From: Lineus longissimus
Lineage: Eukaryota; Nemertea; Pilidiophora; Heteronemertea; Lineidae
Assembly: GCF_910592395.1 (NCBI RefSeq)
Contig: NC_088316.1
Coordinates: 7,690,001 to 7,754,000, forward strand
Reading direction: 5' to 3'
Length of the DNA stretch: 64,000 nt
The translations under genes and the position numbers were made by a program. Below are positions 11,998 through 23,421 of this stretch, piece by piece (position 1 is the stretch's first letter; each line of letters begins with the position of its first letter). The notes beneath the pieces are model-generated. The model saw nothing but the letters and a program-made list of their open reading frames with translations. It was not told the DNA's origin and ran no database searches.

Positions 11998-12598
11998 CCA
12001 AGATGAGATAAAGTAGGCAACGACCTGTGAAACTGTTGCCCAATTTGATTCCTTACCCGAACTGCCTTCACCAGAGGTCCAATAACAAGGTGCTGGCCAT
12101 GCAACTTTTTGGTAAGCGCTGCACTCAAACCTGAAATTTAAAATAACAACTAGTTGCTGGTGCACATTTAGAAGTTTACAGTGTGATGGATCTACCACAT
12201 AGGAATAAACTACATGTAGAGGCCTGACAGACTGGTATCACTGGTTGTGTGAATATGGCTACTAAGGGATCGTAATAAGTATAACATCGACATACACAGG
12301 AAGGGGGGGTTTTGACTATGCATATAGAAAGCACACTGAGGGGTGAGATTTGATATATCGCCTGACACGAAGGCGAACCGTTATTTTACATCATACCGAA
12401 ATCATTTTTCTTAGGCTGTTTTTAGTATGGTTTCGATCGGTAAAGTCAAGATTTTAGAATTTTCAGGGAAAACTGCTTTAGGCAGGAAAAACAATTTTTC
12501 GACTTGATGCTTTCATTTACGTCTGCACTGAGACAAGAAGTACGAGTTCATCAATGGACGGCAGGTATCGGGGCCGTTGATCCACACCCATTCTGTTC
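11998..12598. other. Intergenic, nothing recognised
   Basis: No open frame of note, no repeat unit and no RNA gene seen. Confidence 0.4.
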
Positions 12599-13050
12599 AA
12601 GGATGTAAATATAAAAAATGATGTTGAAGTGGCAATTTGGTGTCCACTGCGCCTGCATGACCGCAACTGAATGAAGAGATCATTCAGGGACTGTCTGACA
12701 GCTGTGATTGTTGACCCGACATCATGACATCATGATGACGTCATGGCATCCTTGTGACGTCATCAGTGACATCGTAGCCTGAGCCTGCATGCTCTGTTGC
12801 TCATGGCAACAAGAGAGGACCAAAATGAAGGATTTTGGCTACTGGGCACCGTGCACTGATGGTCTGAAGCAACCATGTGTGCCTGATAGGTCATGAAGGT
12901 GCACGTCAAGAGAGACTCATCAGATGGCGACAAAGAAATACGGTTGGATATACAGAGGTATCCTGATAGCGGGACCGCAAGGAGTCAATTTCTCCCCTTG
13001 ATTGACCTAGAGTAGATCTTGGTCAGTCCATCCAGGCAGTATGGCCTGCT

Positions 13051-15137
13051 CATTACAGCCAGATCCCGTAAGCGAAGGTCAAAAAGCGAACCTCAGGTTG
13101 CAAAGGCAATGCATTGAGGCCGTGAGGTTTGAGTTTCTCTTTGAATTGTCCGATGATGTTGTTATTAGGGTAATCAGGCGTGATCAGAGATTAGCGCAAT
13201 CTAGCTGACCTACCACAGCAGGTGTTACGGAATTTGTTATCATTACTCCTGCCTGTAAAGTGTAAGTGGCACATCATCTGACAACATCAGAGTGTACTCA
13301 ATGTAGGCCTAATGGCAATGCTTCAGATGAAGACCTGATTGGTCCTGTCGGATGCTTGTTTCTATATTGCAATATTGTAGTTGATCATGGTGCAGGATGT
13401 AACTGCTTTTTTGGACTGTTTGTTTATAGTAGGCCTATGTGAAAAAAACATTTCTTTTTTTTCATAGTTTTTAATCAGACTGGTTAAAACATGTACCTTG
13501 CTTTTTAAGTTAGGCCTGTAAACAATAATGACGTAGGGGCCTTGAAGGCTTTAAACAATATTGTTCCGCCCTGCGAAGAGCGATCGTGTGCAAAGCGGTG
13601 GGACAGAATGGGGTACAACTAGATTACCCTGGACTCACTGTCATCCATCCGAATTTGACCACCCCCATTCTTACTCTTAGGAGAGGAGCCTTGCCTCTAT
13701 CTCGACCTAACTTGAAAATAGTACACATCCCTGCGGCCTATATAATGTATGCTATTGCGTGGCCTACTCAATGACACAGACTCCCTGTAGCCAGGTCAGA
13801 ACTATCCGTCCAATTTCAACTTAAGCTAAAAAAATTGCAATGCATCAGGTGTATATATACTGCCTATCGTGCAATGTCCAGTTTAGCATGAAGCATGCTG
13901 TTTCATCTTTACCTGTTCTGTTAACACACAGACCATGCAGACCTTGGGCTAGGAATTTTATGGTCAGTCTGGGGTGAAATCCCAAGGTGTATTGTAACAG
14001 TGACAAACAGGAATATTGCTTCAAATCTGCCAAGGGTTTGTAGAGGGCTTGTGGTATTCGACTCGATGACTCGACGACGCGATGACTCGATGACGCGATC
14101 AAGTTGGAATTTTTTTAAAGAATATCACTGCTTGGACTGTAATTTATACATAGAATCATAAGTGGAGGAAAATAAAAAAGAACCGATCATTACCAACCCC
14201 TTTCCAGCTGTTTTCACCGTATCTGATACGACCATTTTTCGTTTCCTACAAGTTCGCATTTTTGATAAAACCATGCGCCATGTAGGGGGCAATATTAAAA
14301 TGTCCTATAGGGGCTGATGTCTTGGGGGGGGGGGCAGATGTCAAGGGACGGAAGAGGGACTGAGTGACTGAGTCTAAAAAACTGCACATGTGCGAAATTA
14401 AGATTGTTGACAGACTACCACATGACATCTGACATTGGCCACTAGAAGCTTGTGTGTCAATTAAATCTCCGGTCATTTTGCATGCTATGAAACTTCCGCG
14501 AGTCCTTTAATAACAAAATCAACTGCGGGGACCAATCTTCAGTGGCCATTGCTGGGGGGGGGGGCACATCCTTCCACATACCGTAGCTGGGTATGGGAAG
14601 GCCGAGCTAAAACCTCTGCTATTGGAGCGGTAGCCCGGAGACCAGGATCATGGGATTCCGTATTTTAGCAAAATCCATAACAACGATCGCGTCATCGAGC
14701 CATCGCGTCGTCGAGTCGAATACCACAAGCCTTTGTAGAGTGACTTTGAACGAAATTTCATGGACATCAGATAGAAACCAATGCAGAAGCATACACTGCT
14801 TCTCTGCATCACAATCATTGAAGCAACTGTTCCTTGACCAATCCATGACTCATCATTATATAACATTATATAACAATTCATGGCAAGAATTCAGCAACAC
14901 ATTGAGTGCATTCGATCTAATCCACTAATCCACATACCCATATTGCACCAAGTGTAATGAACCCAGTAAGACAGGTAAACCTAACACAGCAGGTGGTGTC
15001 TGTAGTGCAATAGCAGATGTCTCAGAGGAAGGCCTTGGAGTGCAATCAATCAGCTTATCTGACCTATTATAAACATCCAGCTGAGAGGCATTCCACCTAT
15101 TTTGCTCATCTTTCGCTAACGGGGTCTGGCGGTCATG
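13051..15137. mobile_element. TIR transposon inserted in the foldback left arm
   Basis: This 2.09-kb block interrupts sequence that is continuous in the opposite arm. Its ends are imperfect inverted repeats: CATTACAGCCAGATCCCGT at the left and, read inward from the right, CATGACCGCCAGACCCCGT, both followed by (A/T)AGCGAA. No clear target duplication is seen against the inferred empty site (GGCCTGCTGAAGGG). It contains an internal inverted repeat (about 14050-14098 with 14683-14735, CGACTCGATGACTCG-like). No transposase frame is seen, so it is non-autonomous or decayed. Confidence 0.7.
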
Positions 15138-15365
15138 TGAAGGGCGGTCTGAGCCAAGCAGTTGGCAAAAAGTGGGTCTAGATGGTTAAAAGTTTAACCT
15201 GTGCGCCTAAAGAAGACATGTGTAACCGGAGAGGTTGAAACAGCTGGACAGTAAAGGAATTAAGTATACGGAGGGAAATAGTATTTAAATGACGTGGCAA
15301 TGTACGTATACTTACCTTGGGAACATGAAATCCACAGGGGCTGGGTGCACTGATGAAAGCTTCAT

Positions 15366-15625
15366 GGTGTCCACTGTCTGGGAACACCACAGGGCGCTCT
15401 GACTTTGGCACTGCATATCTGTAGTGCCTGTGATGAGGAAGTCTCACACTCTCCCATCTTCGTAAGTGTTCGATTTTTGTCGCAACCATTTGGGCCTAGG
15501 GCCCCGCACTCACTTCAGAGTGCATTATTAATGGGCTTCAGCTCCATGAAGCTTTCATCAGTGCACCCAGCCCCTGTGGATTTCATGTTCCCCAGGTAAG
15601 TATACGTACATTGCCACGTCATTTA
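15366..15625 (+). repeat. Foldback loop region, duplicated directly at 16237-16500
   Basis: About 260 bp beginning GGTGTCCACTGTCTGGGAAC and ending CATTGCCACGTCATTTA recurs in the same orientation at 16237-16500, just outside the right arm, with few differences. Near-identical short open frames in the two copies are a by-product of this duplication. Confidence 0.85.
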
Positions 15626-16236
15626 GATACTATTTCCCTCCGTATACTTAATTCCTTTACTGTCCAGCTGTTTCAACCTCTCCGGTTACATGTGTCTTCT
15701 TTAGGCACACAGGTTAAACTTTTAACCATCTAGACCCACTTTTTGCCAACTGCTTGGCTCAGACCGCCCTTCAGCAGGCCATACTGCCTGGATGGACTGA
15801 CCAAGATCTACTCTAGGTCAATCAAGGGGAGAAATTGACTCCTTGCGGTCCAGCTATCAGGATACCTCTGTATATCCAACCGTATTTCTTTGTTGCCACA
15901 CGCATCTGATGAGTCTCTCTTGACTAAACCGCATTTCCTGCACCTTCATGACCTATCAGGCACACATTGTTGCTTCATACCATCAGTGCACGGTGCCCAG
16001 TAGCCAAAATCCTTCATTTTGGTCCTCTCTTGTTGCCATGAGCAACAGAGCATGTAGGCTCAGGCTACGATGTCACTGATGACGTCACAAGGATGCCATG
16101 ACGTCATCATGATGTCATGACGTCGGGTCAACAATCACAGCTGTCAGACAGTCCCTGAAAGATCTCTTCATTCAGTTGCGGTCATGCAGGTGCAGTGGAC
16201 ACCAAATTGCCACGTCAACATCATTTGTTATTATTT

Positions 16237-16500
16237 CCTTGGTGTCCACTGTCTGGGAACACCCCAGGGCGCTCTGACTTTGGCACTGCACATCTGTAGT
16301 GCCTGTAATGAGGAAGTCTCACACTCTCCCATCTTCGTAAGTGTTCGATTTTTGTCACAGCCATTTGGGCCTAGGGCCCCGCACCAACTTCAGAGTGCAT
16401 TATTAATGGTCTTCAGCTCCATGAAGCTTTCATCAGTGCACCCAGCCCCTGTGGATTTCATGTTCCCAAGGTAAGTATACGTACATTGCCACGTCATTTA
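16237..16500 (+). repeat. Second copy of the foldback loop
   Basis: Direct duplicate of 15366-15625. It includes the loop and the first part of the arm, as expected from a slipped replication or gene-conversion event at a palindrome. Confidence 0.85.
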
Positions 16501-16959
16501 AAAGGATGTAAATATAAGACTTAATCATGAAATTCAGTCTAAGCTCTATAGGCATTCTCAATTATGTCAAAGGAATGCATAAAGAAAACACAGAAATCAA
16601 GGTAAATTTGAAGGTTCAAATGTACAGGAAAACACATACAAAATGTACATAACTTTTTAGGTCATTCTAACAAATCCAGGTCAACTTCCTACCGGCATTT
16701 ACTATAATATGATAACCTGATCCATTTTTTCAAGTGTGCATCGAAATCTCAGTGTTTTATCCTACAATTAAAGCTGCAGTGAAACTATGTAAATCCCCGA
16801 ATGGTTCAAATATGTCTGATAAAAATTTGTCATTCGTGACGATTGTGAAGCAATCAGACAAAATTATCATATCTTCAAATGTTTGGTCTCAAAATAAAAA
16901 TATTAATTTTCTCTACCGAACAGTCACCCTGGAGAATCAATGGGACATATGAATAAAAA

Positions 16960-17744
16960 TAGCATCGCAAAGCGAGCATAACCCCTCAGCCTATTAAGGT
17001 TGAAGGTGAGTTAATGGTGAAGTTGGCTTAGTGGAGTGGCTAGTTTGCATATGGGAAATTAAAATTGTGGAAACCTATTTTGAGGATGTGAGCGTGGCGG
17101 CCATATTGAATTTCGAATCGCGCTGATTTTCGAAAGGAACCTTCCCCTTACAAAACTGCATTAGGCTTACACCCACTAAAAATTGATTCCATCCTCCAAG
17201 CCGTTCTCCTCGAAATTGACGGAAACTGATTTCAAGTAGTTGCCGTGGTGACCATATTGAGAATCAGAACAAGCCGGTTTTCGAAAGGAACCTTCCTCTA
17301 GTCACTCCCAACGTACATACCAAAAATGAATTTGATCGGACGAACGGTTCTCCTCGAAATTGACGGAAACCGATTTCAAGCACGTTGCCCTGATGAACAT
17401 ATTGAGAATCAGAACAAGCCGGTTTTCGAAAGGAACCTTCCTCTAGTCACCCTCAAAGTACATACCACAAATGAATTTAATTGGACGAACGGTTCTCCTC
17501 GAAATCGACGGAAACCGATTTCAAGCACGCCGCCCTGGTGGCCATATTGATAATCGGAACAAGCCCGTTTTCGAAAGGAACCTTCGTCTAGTCACCCCCA
17601 ATGTACATACCAAAAATTGAATTGATTGTCAAAGCCATTCTCCTAGAAATCGACGGAAACTAAGTAGCAGACGCCCGCCCGCCTGGACGGACGGCGCACG
17701 TGACGACAATACCTCTCTAGCCCATTTGGGCTGAGGGGTAAAAA
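16960..17744 (+). mobile_element. Hairpin-ended tandem element, family E
   Basis: The left end holds ACCCCTCAGCC (about 16981) and the right end its complement GGCTGAGGGGT followed by AAAAAC. A terminal hairpin (AGCCCATTTGGGCT) lies at about 17719-17732. The interior is about four to five units of roughly 125 bp sharing CGGTTCTCCTCGAAATTGACG, TGG(T/C)(G/C)ACCATATTGA and TTCGAAAGGAACCTTC. A GACGGACGG-rich tract lies just before the hairpin. The layout (left subterminal repeat, tandem interior, GC-rich short repeat, 3' hairpin, A-run) parallels families A-D. Confidence 0.7.
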
Positions 17745-18304
17745 CTAGCACTTCCTTGGAAGCAAATCCTTCTAGTAGAGGCAATATTTGCTAAAAGTAG
17801 AAGATTATGCTTGTTTTCGTATGAATAATGTGGACCTTTCACTGCAGATGCTTTGCTAAAAATCTTCTAGCAGATGCTTGAAGGTCAGTCCTGATGTCAT
17901 ATTTCTAATGAATGATCAGTGCTGGTAATCTATTTCATCTTGTGGTTTTGGCATTGTTAGAAGGAGGTAAAGCATCCTGAACTTCAGGGCTTTTCATTTG
18001 GCACCTATAAATGACCACATTTTTTGAGTTATGTGTGTGGGAGAGGAGTACAGAACTGACCATAGTATTCGGGGATGGGGGGGGGTCAAGAGGTCTCCTG
18101 ATGAAATACTGTTGGCAAAAGTGCTAAGTGTTCTGTCCTCGTTGACACACATTCTCCCTTCATCATCATCCGACTCATCTCTCATCTAACTGGGGAAGTC
18201 CTGCGTGCATCCATTTAATAATTTGCCTTGTTATACATCATAGAGCCTCTACTGCTAAGGGAGAGTCCCTTTGCAATTGTTTTGGAATGATTACTTGGAG
18301 AGAA
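17745..18304. other. Intergenic, no gene seen
   Basis: Contains GAAGCAAAT...GCTTGT.TTCGTATGAATAA (about 17758-17827), loosely inverted relative to about 19905-19970 on the other side of the family C element. Otherwise nothing is recognised. Confidence 0.35.
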
Positions 18305-19465
18305 AATGAAATGTCCTGGGGACATTGTGCTCACCTGGGAATCATTAAATTGCAGATGAAATGACATATGGAGGTTAAATTGACTTTTAGATATGAAAAA
18401 ATGTGGCACGTCAATGACACTTTTAGAGTTTGACTTCTGCAACTTGTTAAACTAGGTCACAATTGACCTTATTTGGGTCAACTTGTATAGATCCCATTAG
18501 GTGTCTCCATATAAAATTTGAAGAATCTCAGACAAATAGTAGTGAATATATGACCTTTCTGACCTTGGAAACTAGGTCAAGGTTAAAATGTTACAAGCTC
18601 TCTGTCAATCTTGATCATATCAATCAATAATTCACCTTTGAAGATCACAAAGTGAAGGTTTCTTGATATAACTGACATTGAATGTTATGTCATGACCTGA
18701 CCTATTTACACCTTAAAAGTAGGTCACATTGACCTGAATTTTTGTAAAGGTGTCTACATATCAAGGGTCTAGGATAATTAATGACAAAACGTGCTACCTT
18801 CGCTGAAATTTTAGAGTTTGACCTCTGTGACCTTCAAAAGTAGGTCAAATCAGAAACCCACATATTATGTCATGTAGTCTCATCAGAAGTATTGACAGTA
18901 ACAATTTCATTGTTCTAGCTATCAGCGTTCATGAGATATTGACAAAATAAGGTTTTCCAAGATGGCTGCCTGGAGCCAAAACAAAGTTGGTCACATTGAC
19001 CTACTTTTTGGTCAACATGTAGAGATGCTCAATAAGTGTCTACATACCAAATTTAAAGAGTCTACAACAAGTGATGACGAAACGTGCCACCTGCGGTGAA
19101 ATTATAGAGTTTGACCTTTGTAACCTTGAAAAATAGGTCAATTCAAAAACCCGGGTATTATGTCATGTAGTCTCTTCAGAGGTATCCACAGAAAAAGATC
19201 CTAGCTATCAGCATTCATGAGATATTGACAAAATAAGGTTTTCAAAGATGGCCGCCTGGAGCCCAGAAAGTAGATCAAATTGCAATGATTTTCGGTATGT
19301 CAGGTCATGCTGTCATAAGACATCCGCACACCAAGTTTCAACCTAGACTCAATGGTGAGCAAATGTGCCACCATTGTTGCCGGACGAACGGACGGATGGC
19401 CCGACGGACGGCCCGACAGACGACGGACAAGACGTGACGACATAAGCTCACCCAGGTGAGCTAAA
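18305..19465 (+). mobile_element. Hairpin-ended element, family C, full length
   Basis: The 5' end reads AATGAAATGTCCTGGGGACA then TTGTGCTCACCTGGG. The 3' end is a hairpin AGCTCACCCAGGTGAGCT followed by AAAT. The 5' CTCACCTGGG is complementary to the 3' CCCAGGTGAG, as in family A. The interior has two diverged monomers, each with a TTTGACCTCTGTGACCTT block and a GATATTGACAAAATAAGG block. A GACGGACGG tract precedes the hairpin. Older than the family A copies, judging by decay. Confidence 0.75.
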
Positions 19466-20090
19466 TATGTCCTCCACCTTGCCAGACCGGAAACATGAGT
19501 TCTCACAGATTATGAAGAAACACTTAACATTTGGTCTTTCGTGCACAAAGACACATCTCGAGTGTCCTCCGAATAATTTGTTAAATTCTATGACCTCCGC
19601 TACACGTGGCCTCATAGAATGGATGCAGTGAATGATATGCATCTACGTGACATGACAAATACAATTTTCGAGACCAAAACGCATAAAATCAGCCATTCAA
19701 AGTTGACAAACCTCTTACTTCAATTTTCTAGCCACCTCAGGAGCAACCTTGAAAAATCGAAGCATTACCTATCAAGTAGAAAGCATATGCTATGCTTTAC
19801 TCCTATGAAGACAAGTATTACCTCCCTTTCGAAGCAAAGTTTAGAAGCTAAAAAGCGTTTGCTTTGACTTGAAGCAAAGACTTAAATTTCTGAGCATTTG
19901 CTACGGTTTTATTCATACGAGTACAAGCAAATGCTTCAAAATCTGTAGAGAAAGCAAATGCTAGTTTTTATTCATATGGCAAATTTTCACAGACTGCGAA
20001 GAATCTGATCAGGCCTTCCGATTTACCGAGCAGCCTGCCCTCGATAGTGCTACTTGAGGCCTGCGAGAATGGCTGCTTCACAAGAAAAAC
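19466..20090. other. Intergenic, no gene seen
   Basis: AAGCAAATGCT-type words recur at about 19845-19975, probably a decayed small element. No gene supported. Confidence 0.35.
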
Positions 20091-20300
20091 ACCAATGAAA
20101 CGACCAAGGGCCATTGTGCTCACCGTATAGATATTTGGTGGTTAGGAATTCATCCTGGTTAAGAAACATGCTACATGTATAGTACATAGGTCAAACCAAA
20201 GTCGGTATGACATCTGATGTATCCTTGCTTGGAGTACCTACCATAAAAATATTATCGAAAACAAGTCTCTAATATTAATAAGCGAAATATTAGTTGCTTT
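20091..20300 (+). mobile_element. Family B 5' fragment
   Basis: Starts AATGAAACGACCAAGGGCCA then TTGTGCTCACCGTATAG, the same 5' end as the complete copy at 39501. It continues for about 200 bp and is then lost. Confidence 0.7.
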
Positions 20301-21699
20301 TACAACTCTCCTCACCTCGAGCCACTTGAAGCCAGATCACCTGTAATTGGCTTTGCGCTGTCTACACAGAGACGGATCAAGTCGCTGACCTCAGGTCAGT
20401 TCAGGCAACTTAAACAACTCACCCGTCGCTTGGTGGCGCATGTGACTCTTTTTTTCGGTGGAGGTTTGAAAGTTGCGTTTTGGTACTGCTGTAGTTTCCT
20501 GGTCGCTGCAACTGAACCCTCGGCTAACTTCTGCTCCACGAGTAGCCATTGCGAGTAAATAATCAATGTAATAGACACAAAATTGAGATCAATCAAACAA
20601 AGCTATAAACTGTACACTGACACTCCTGTTATCTATATGATTCTGCCGCGTGTTTTCATGAACTGCTATATCATGATATACCACGCTTCTCGATTTTAGT
20701 ACCGTGCGCAAAGTGACTCGAGGCCAGTACAGTTCTACACTAGAGATTAAGCGTCTTGAAGTGGCTCCAACCCACTTCAAGTGACTCGAGAGTGCAGCGT
20801 AACCGCACCTCGGATCAGGTCAATTGAAGACGGTTCTCACAGCTGTTTCAGCAAGAATTGAAATACAAGTTTTACCAGATTACGCTCTACTGGGAGGTGC
20901 GACACCGAAGTGTTAATTGCTATCCTAATAAACAGCCCAGTTTCTCACCCCAGACAGCTTTCGGAACGTGCGAAGATTACATAATAGGCCTGAATTCACC
21001 CATGTATGCCCTCAGTTTTGCTGTAGTAATTAGGATTATATGTACTGATTAGAATCAACTTGGCGTGAACCAAGTTTTGTGTATTATATTTTGGCTGCCA
21101 TCTTGAATAGTACGCCTGGGCCAGCATTACAAAGTTAGCTAAAGGATGACTTTGAATGATGGCATTTTTCTGTGCAAACGTTGATGATTGTTTACACTCC
21201 CTTTAAGTTTCAGCAGATGCACTAAATCTTCAGAAAATGACAATTATATCCATGACTTCTGACTTAGCTATGTATTTTCATAATAAAATGGGGTTTTCCT
21301 TGAAAAAAAGTAAATTCACTGGTCCTTTTTTTACTGATTCCTCATGGCACTTTTTTCATGTGCTTTTGAAAGATATATCATTCCCTCATAAGAGATGGTA
21401 CCTATAAAGTGTTATAAATCTGATGCAATTCTTTAGCCAAAAAAGGTTTAACCTGATAGTGATATATGTGTGGGGGTTAAAATGATGATTGGCTGTACCT
21501 TGTGTTCAAAATCACAACTAAACCTACCTTCTTTATACTACACTGAAGACCAGATCCATATAGAAGTTATGATGCAGACTGTACTGGAATGCCAGATAAG
21601 TAATAGTATAGAAGTTATGATGCAAACTGAAGACATAGTCACACATGCAAATAGTCACCTTATGATGCAAATAGTCCCGTTGAACCGATACGAAAAGTG
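20301..21699. other. Intergenic, no gene supported
   Basis: Short open frames on both strands lack motifs and splice context. Nothing recognised. Confidence 0.35.
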
Positions 21700-22230
21700 G
21701 TATAGGACATGTCATAACCAACATATAGGCGAGGGATGTGACCGTCACACACCCAGCTTGGTGTCCCTGAACCAAGATGAGACAAGCAGTATAGGGCTCT
21801 GTATAGGATATGTCAGAACCTATATCATGGGCAAGGGATGTGACCATCTCGCTCGTCTTGGTGTCCTGAACCTCGATGGGACAAGTATAGGACACCCAAT
21901 AACCTATATCATGGGCAAGGGATATAACTGTCCTCATGGCTTGGTGTCCCTGAACCAAGATGGGACTATAGGACACCTCATAACCAATATCGTGGGGCAA
22001 GGGATGTGACTGTCTTACCCGGCTTGGTGTCCCTGAACCACGATGGGACTAAAGGACACCTCATAACCAATATCATGGGCAAGGGATGTGATCGTCTCAT
22101 CCAGCTTGGTTATAGTGTCCCTGAACCAAGATGAGACAAGTATAGGACATGTCATACATGTAACATCATCAATGATCATGGGCAAGGGATGTGACCGTCT
22201 CATCTGGCTTGGTGTCCCTTATGTAAGCAG
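21700..22230 (+). repeat. Minisatellite, about 82-105-bp unit, about six copies
   Basis: Units contain GGGCAAGGGATGTGACCGTCT, a CTTGGTGTCCCTGAACCA block, ATGGGAC and GGACA(C/T)(C/G)TCATAACC. Landmarks recur near 21726, 21827, 21912, 21994, 22077 and 22182. The long open frames on both strands here arise from the repeat. Confidence 0.85.
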
Positions 22231-22562
22231 TCCTGTTTAAGCAAGATGGGACAAGTGGTTCCAGATCCCTCACCAGGTCTCCTTCACAACCAGGTTAGTT
22301 GTGTTGAGTGGCAATGCTTGACAAGAAGATAGTATTCCATATGTTACTGACGTGGCAGTTCATAAAAAATGAAAAAGTCAAGATATCAATTGAATGCTGA
22401 TATTCACAATTTATAATAACCCTTAAAGTATATACAATCTTAGTTCACAAATCCATCAATGCTCTAAACATGTGAAGGTTCAACTTTGATTTACAGTGGA
22501 TGCCAAGGATAGATAGAAGCAAGGCACCATAAGACTGACACAGACAGAACTAAATCAGGCTA

Positions 22563-23418
22563 TTAAACAAATGCAGCAAAGTGCCAAATTTGGAGCAAAA
22601 ATACAGGTGTACTGTCCGCCCCATGGAAGAAAGAACCTGTACTTGTACCAAGTTGGTTAATAGTGACAGTGTCAACCAAGTGCTGCTGTTTTAGCTCAAG
22701 GATGGCACAGTCTTGTGAACGAATATCCTGAACATACAACTCCCGAATTTGACTGGCTCGGTCCCGATAATCAGAATGAGTGTGAATCGTTTCCTCCGTC
22801 AATCGGTTCAGCATACATGTGAAGAGGTGTATAGCCTCACGTGTACCTCCATTCTCATTCACACTCATCTCTCTCAATCCCATATTCCCCACACCTAGTT
22901 GCTTAGCCGTTTCATTCAAGATGAATGCTTCGTTGAAGGGAACAGTAAACTCAAGTCCCGAGTTGTCAAAAGTAATCCATAGTGCACCATTTCAGATGCA
23001 AACAGTCTTTCCCAATTTGAGAACCCCCGTTTGATCACTGTATCGAACAAAGACGACTTCACCAACGGCTGGTAATCGGTCGTGACTCGAAACTTGTAAT
23101 CCTTCATAGAGTTCATCAATGACTACTGCATGTATACTTCCACTGAAGTCCTGAATGGTGTACTGTTTTGGATCAACTTGTGACAACACAGTTCCTACAT
23201 ATACATCCCTCAGTAATTTAAAGAGAACAGAGTCCCTAACGTTGAACATAGACGACGTAACTTCTGACTTGACTGCCTTGGATTTCCTGCGTTTCTGCCC
23301 AAAATATATTTTATGGCCGCCCGAACCAACTTTGGAATCCAACCTCACTTTCTTCCGAGGAGGGCAGTCAGCATCATTTGAAGTCAAAGACGTCTCCATT
23401 TCATGGACTAGACAATAC
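22563..23418 (-). pseudogene. Unknown nuclear-type protein, one in-frame stop
   Basis: A good acceptor (TTTTACAATTCCAG) at 23419-23421 precedes an exon with ATG at 23404. The same frame stays open to 22563 apart from a single TGA at 22992-22994, giving about 280 codons. The N-terminal part has a basic nuclear-localisation-like stretch (CPPRKKVRLD) and a GHKIYFGQKRRKSKA stretch. The middle (about residues 50-130) alternates short hydrophobic strands and may be a small beta-barrel of the Tudor type, which is an inference only. The C-terminal third is helical and charged (RLTEETIHTHSDYRDRASQI). I do not recognise the family. The lone TGA could be a CGA-to-TGA mutation, an assembly error or a stop followed by untranslated sequence. 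A 5' non-coding exon should lie upstream (>23.42 kb). Confidence 0.5.
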
Positions 23419-23421
23419 CTG

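Larger units (their letters stand above)
12599..16515. mobile_element. Large foldback element, left arm split by another transposon
   Basis: The right arm (15544-16224) is complementary to two separated blocks on the left: 12618-13050 and 15138-15367. The junction at 15773 in the right arm is continuous, so the left arm was originally one piece of about 663 bp facing an arm of 681 bp across a loop of about 176 bp. The arms carry a TGACGTCA-rich palindromic stretch (about 12724-12775 and 16070-16122). A direct repeat AAGGATGTAAATATA lies at 12599-12613 and 16501-16515 and may be a target duplication. No protein is encoded. Architecture fits Foldback or Mutator-like long-TIR non-autonomous elements; the superfamily cannot be assigned. 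Confidence 0.8.

Noticed and set aside
15405-16474. Two similar short proteins (about 15405-15599 and 16184-16474)
   Set aside because: They are the two copies of the foldback loop; similarity comes from the DNA duplication, not from protein conservation.
17754-19975. Possible long inverted repeat around the family C element (GCAAATGCTT / TATGAATAA words)
   Set aside because: Matches are too short and scattered to establish arms by eye.
21470-22009. 179-codon plus-strand frame and a 155-codon minus-strand frame over the same DNA
   Set aside because: Both lie in the 82-105-bp minisatellite; open frames on both strands and a repetitive translation show that they are by-products of the repeat.
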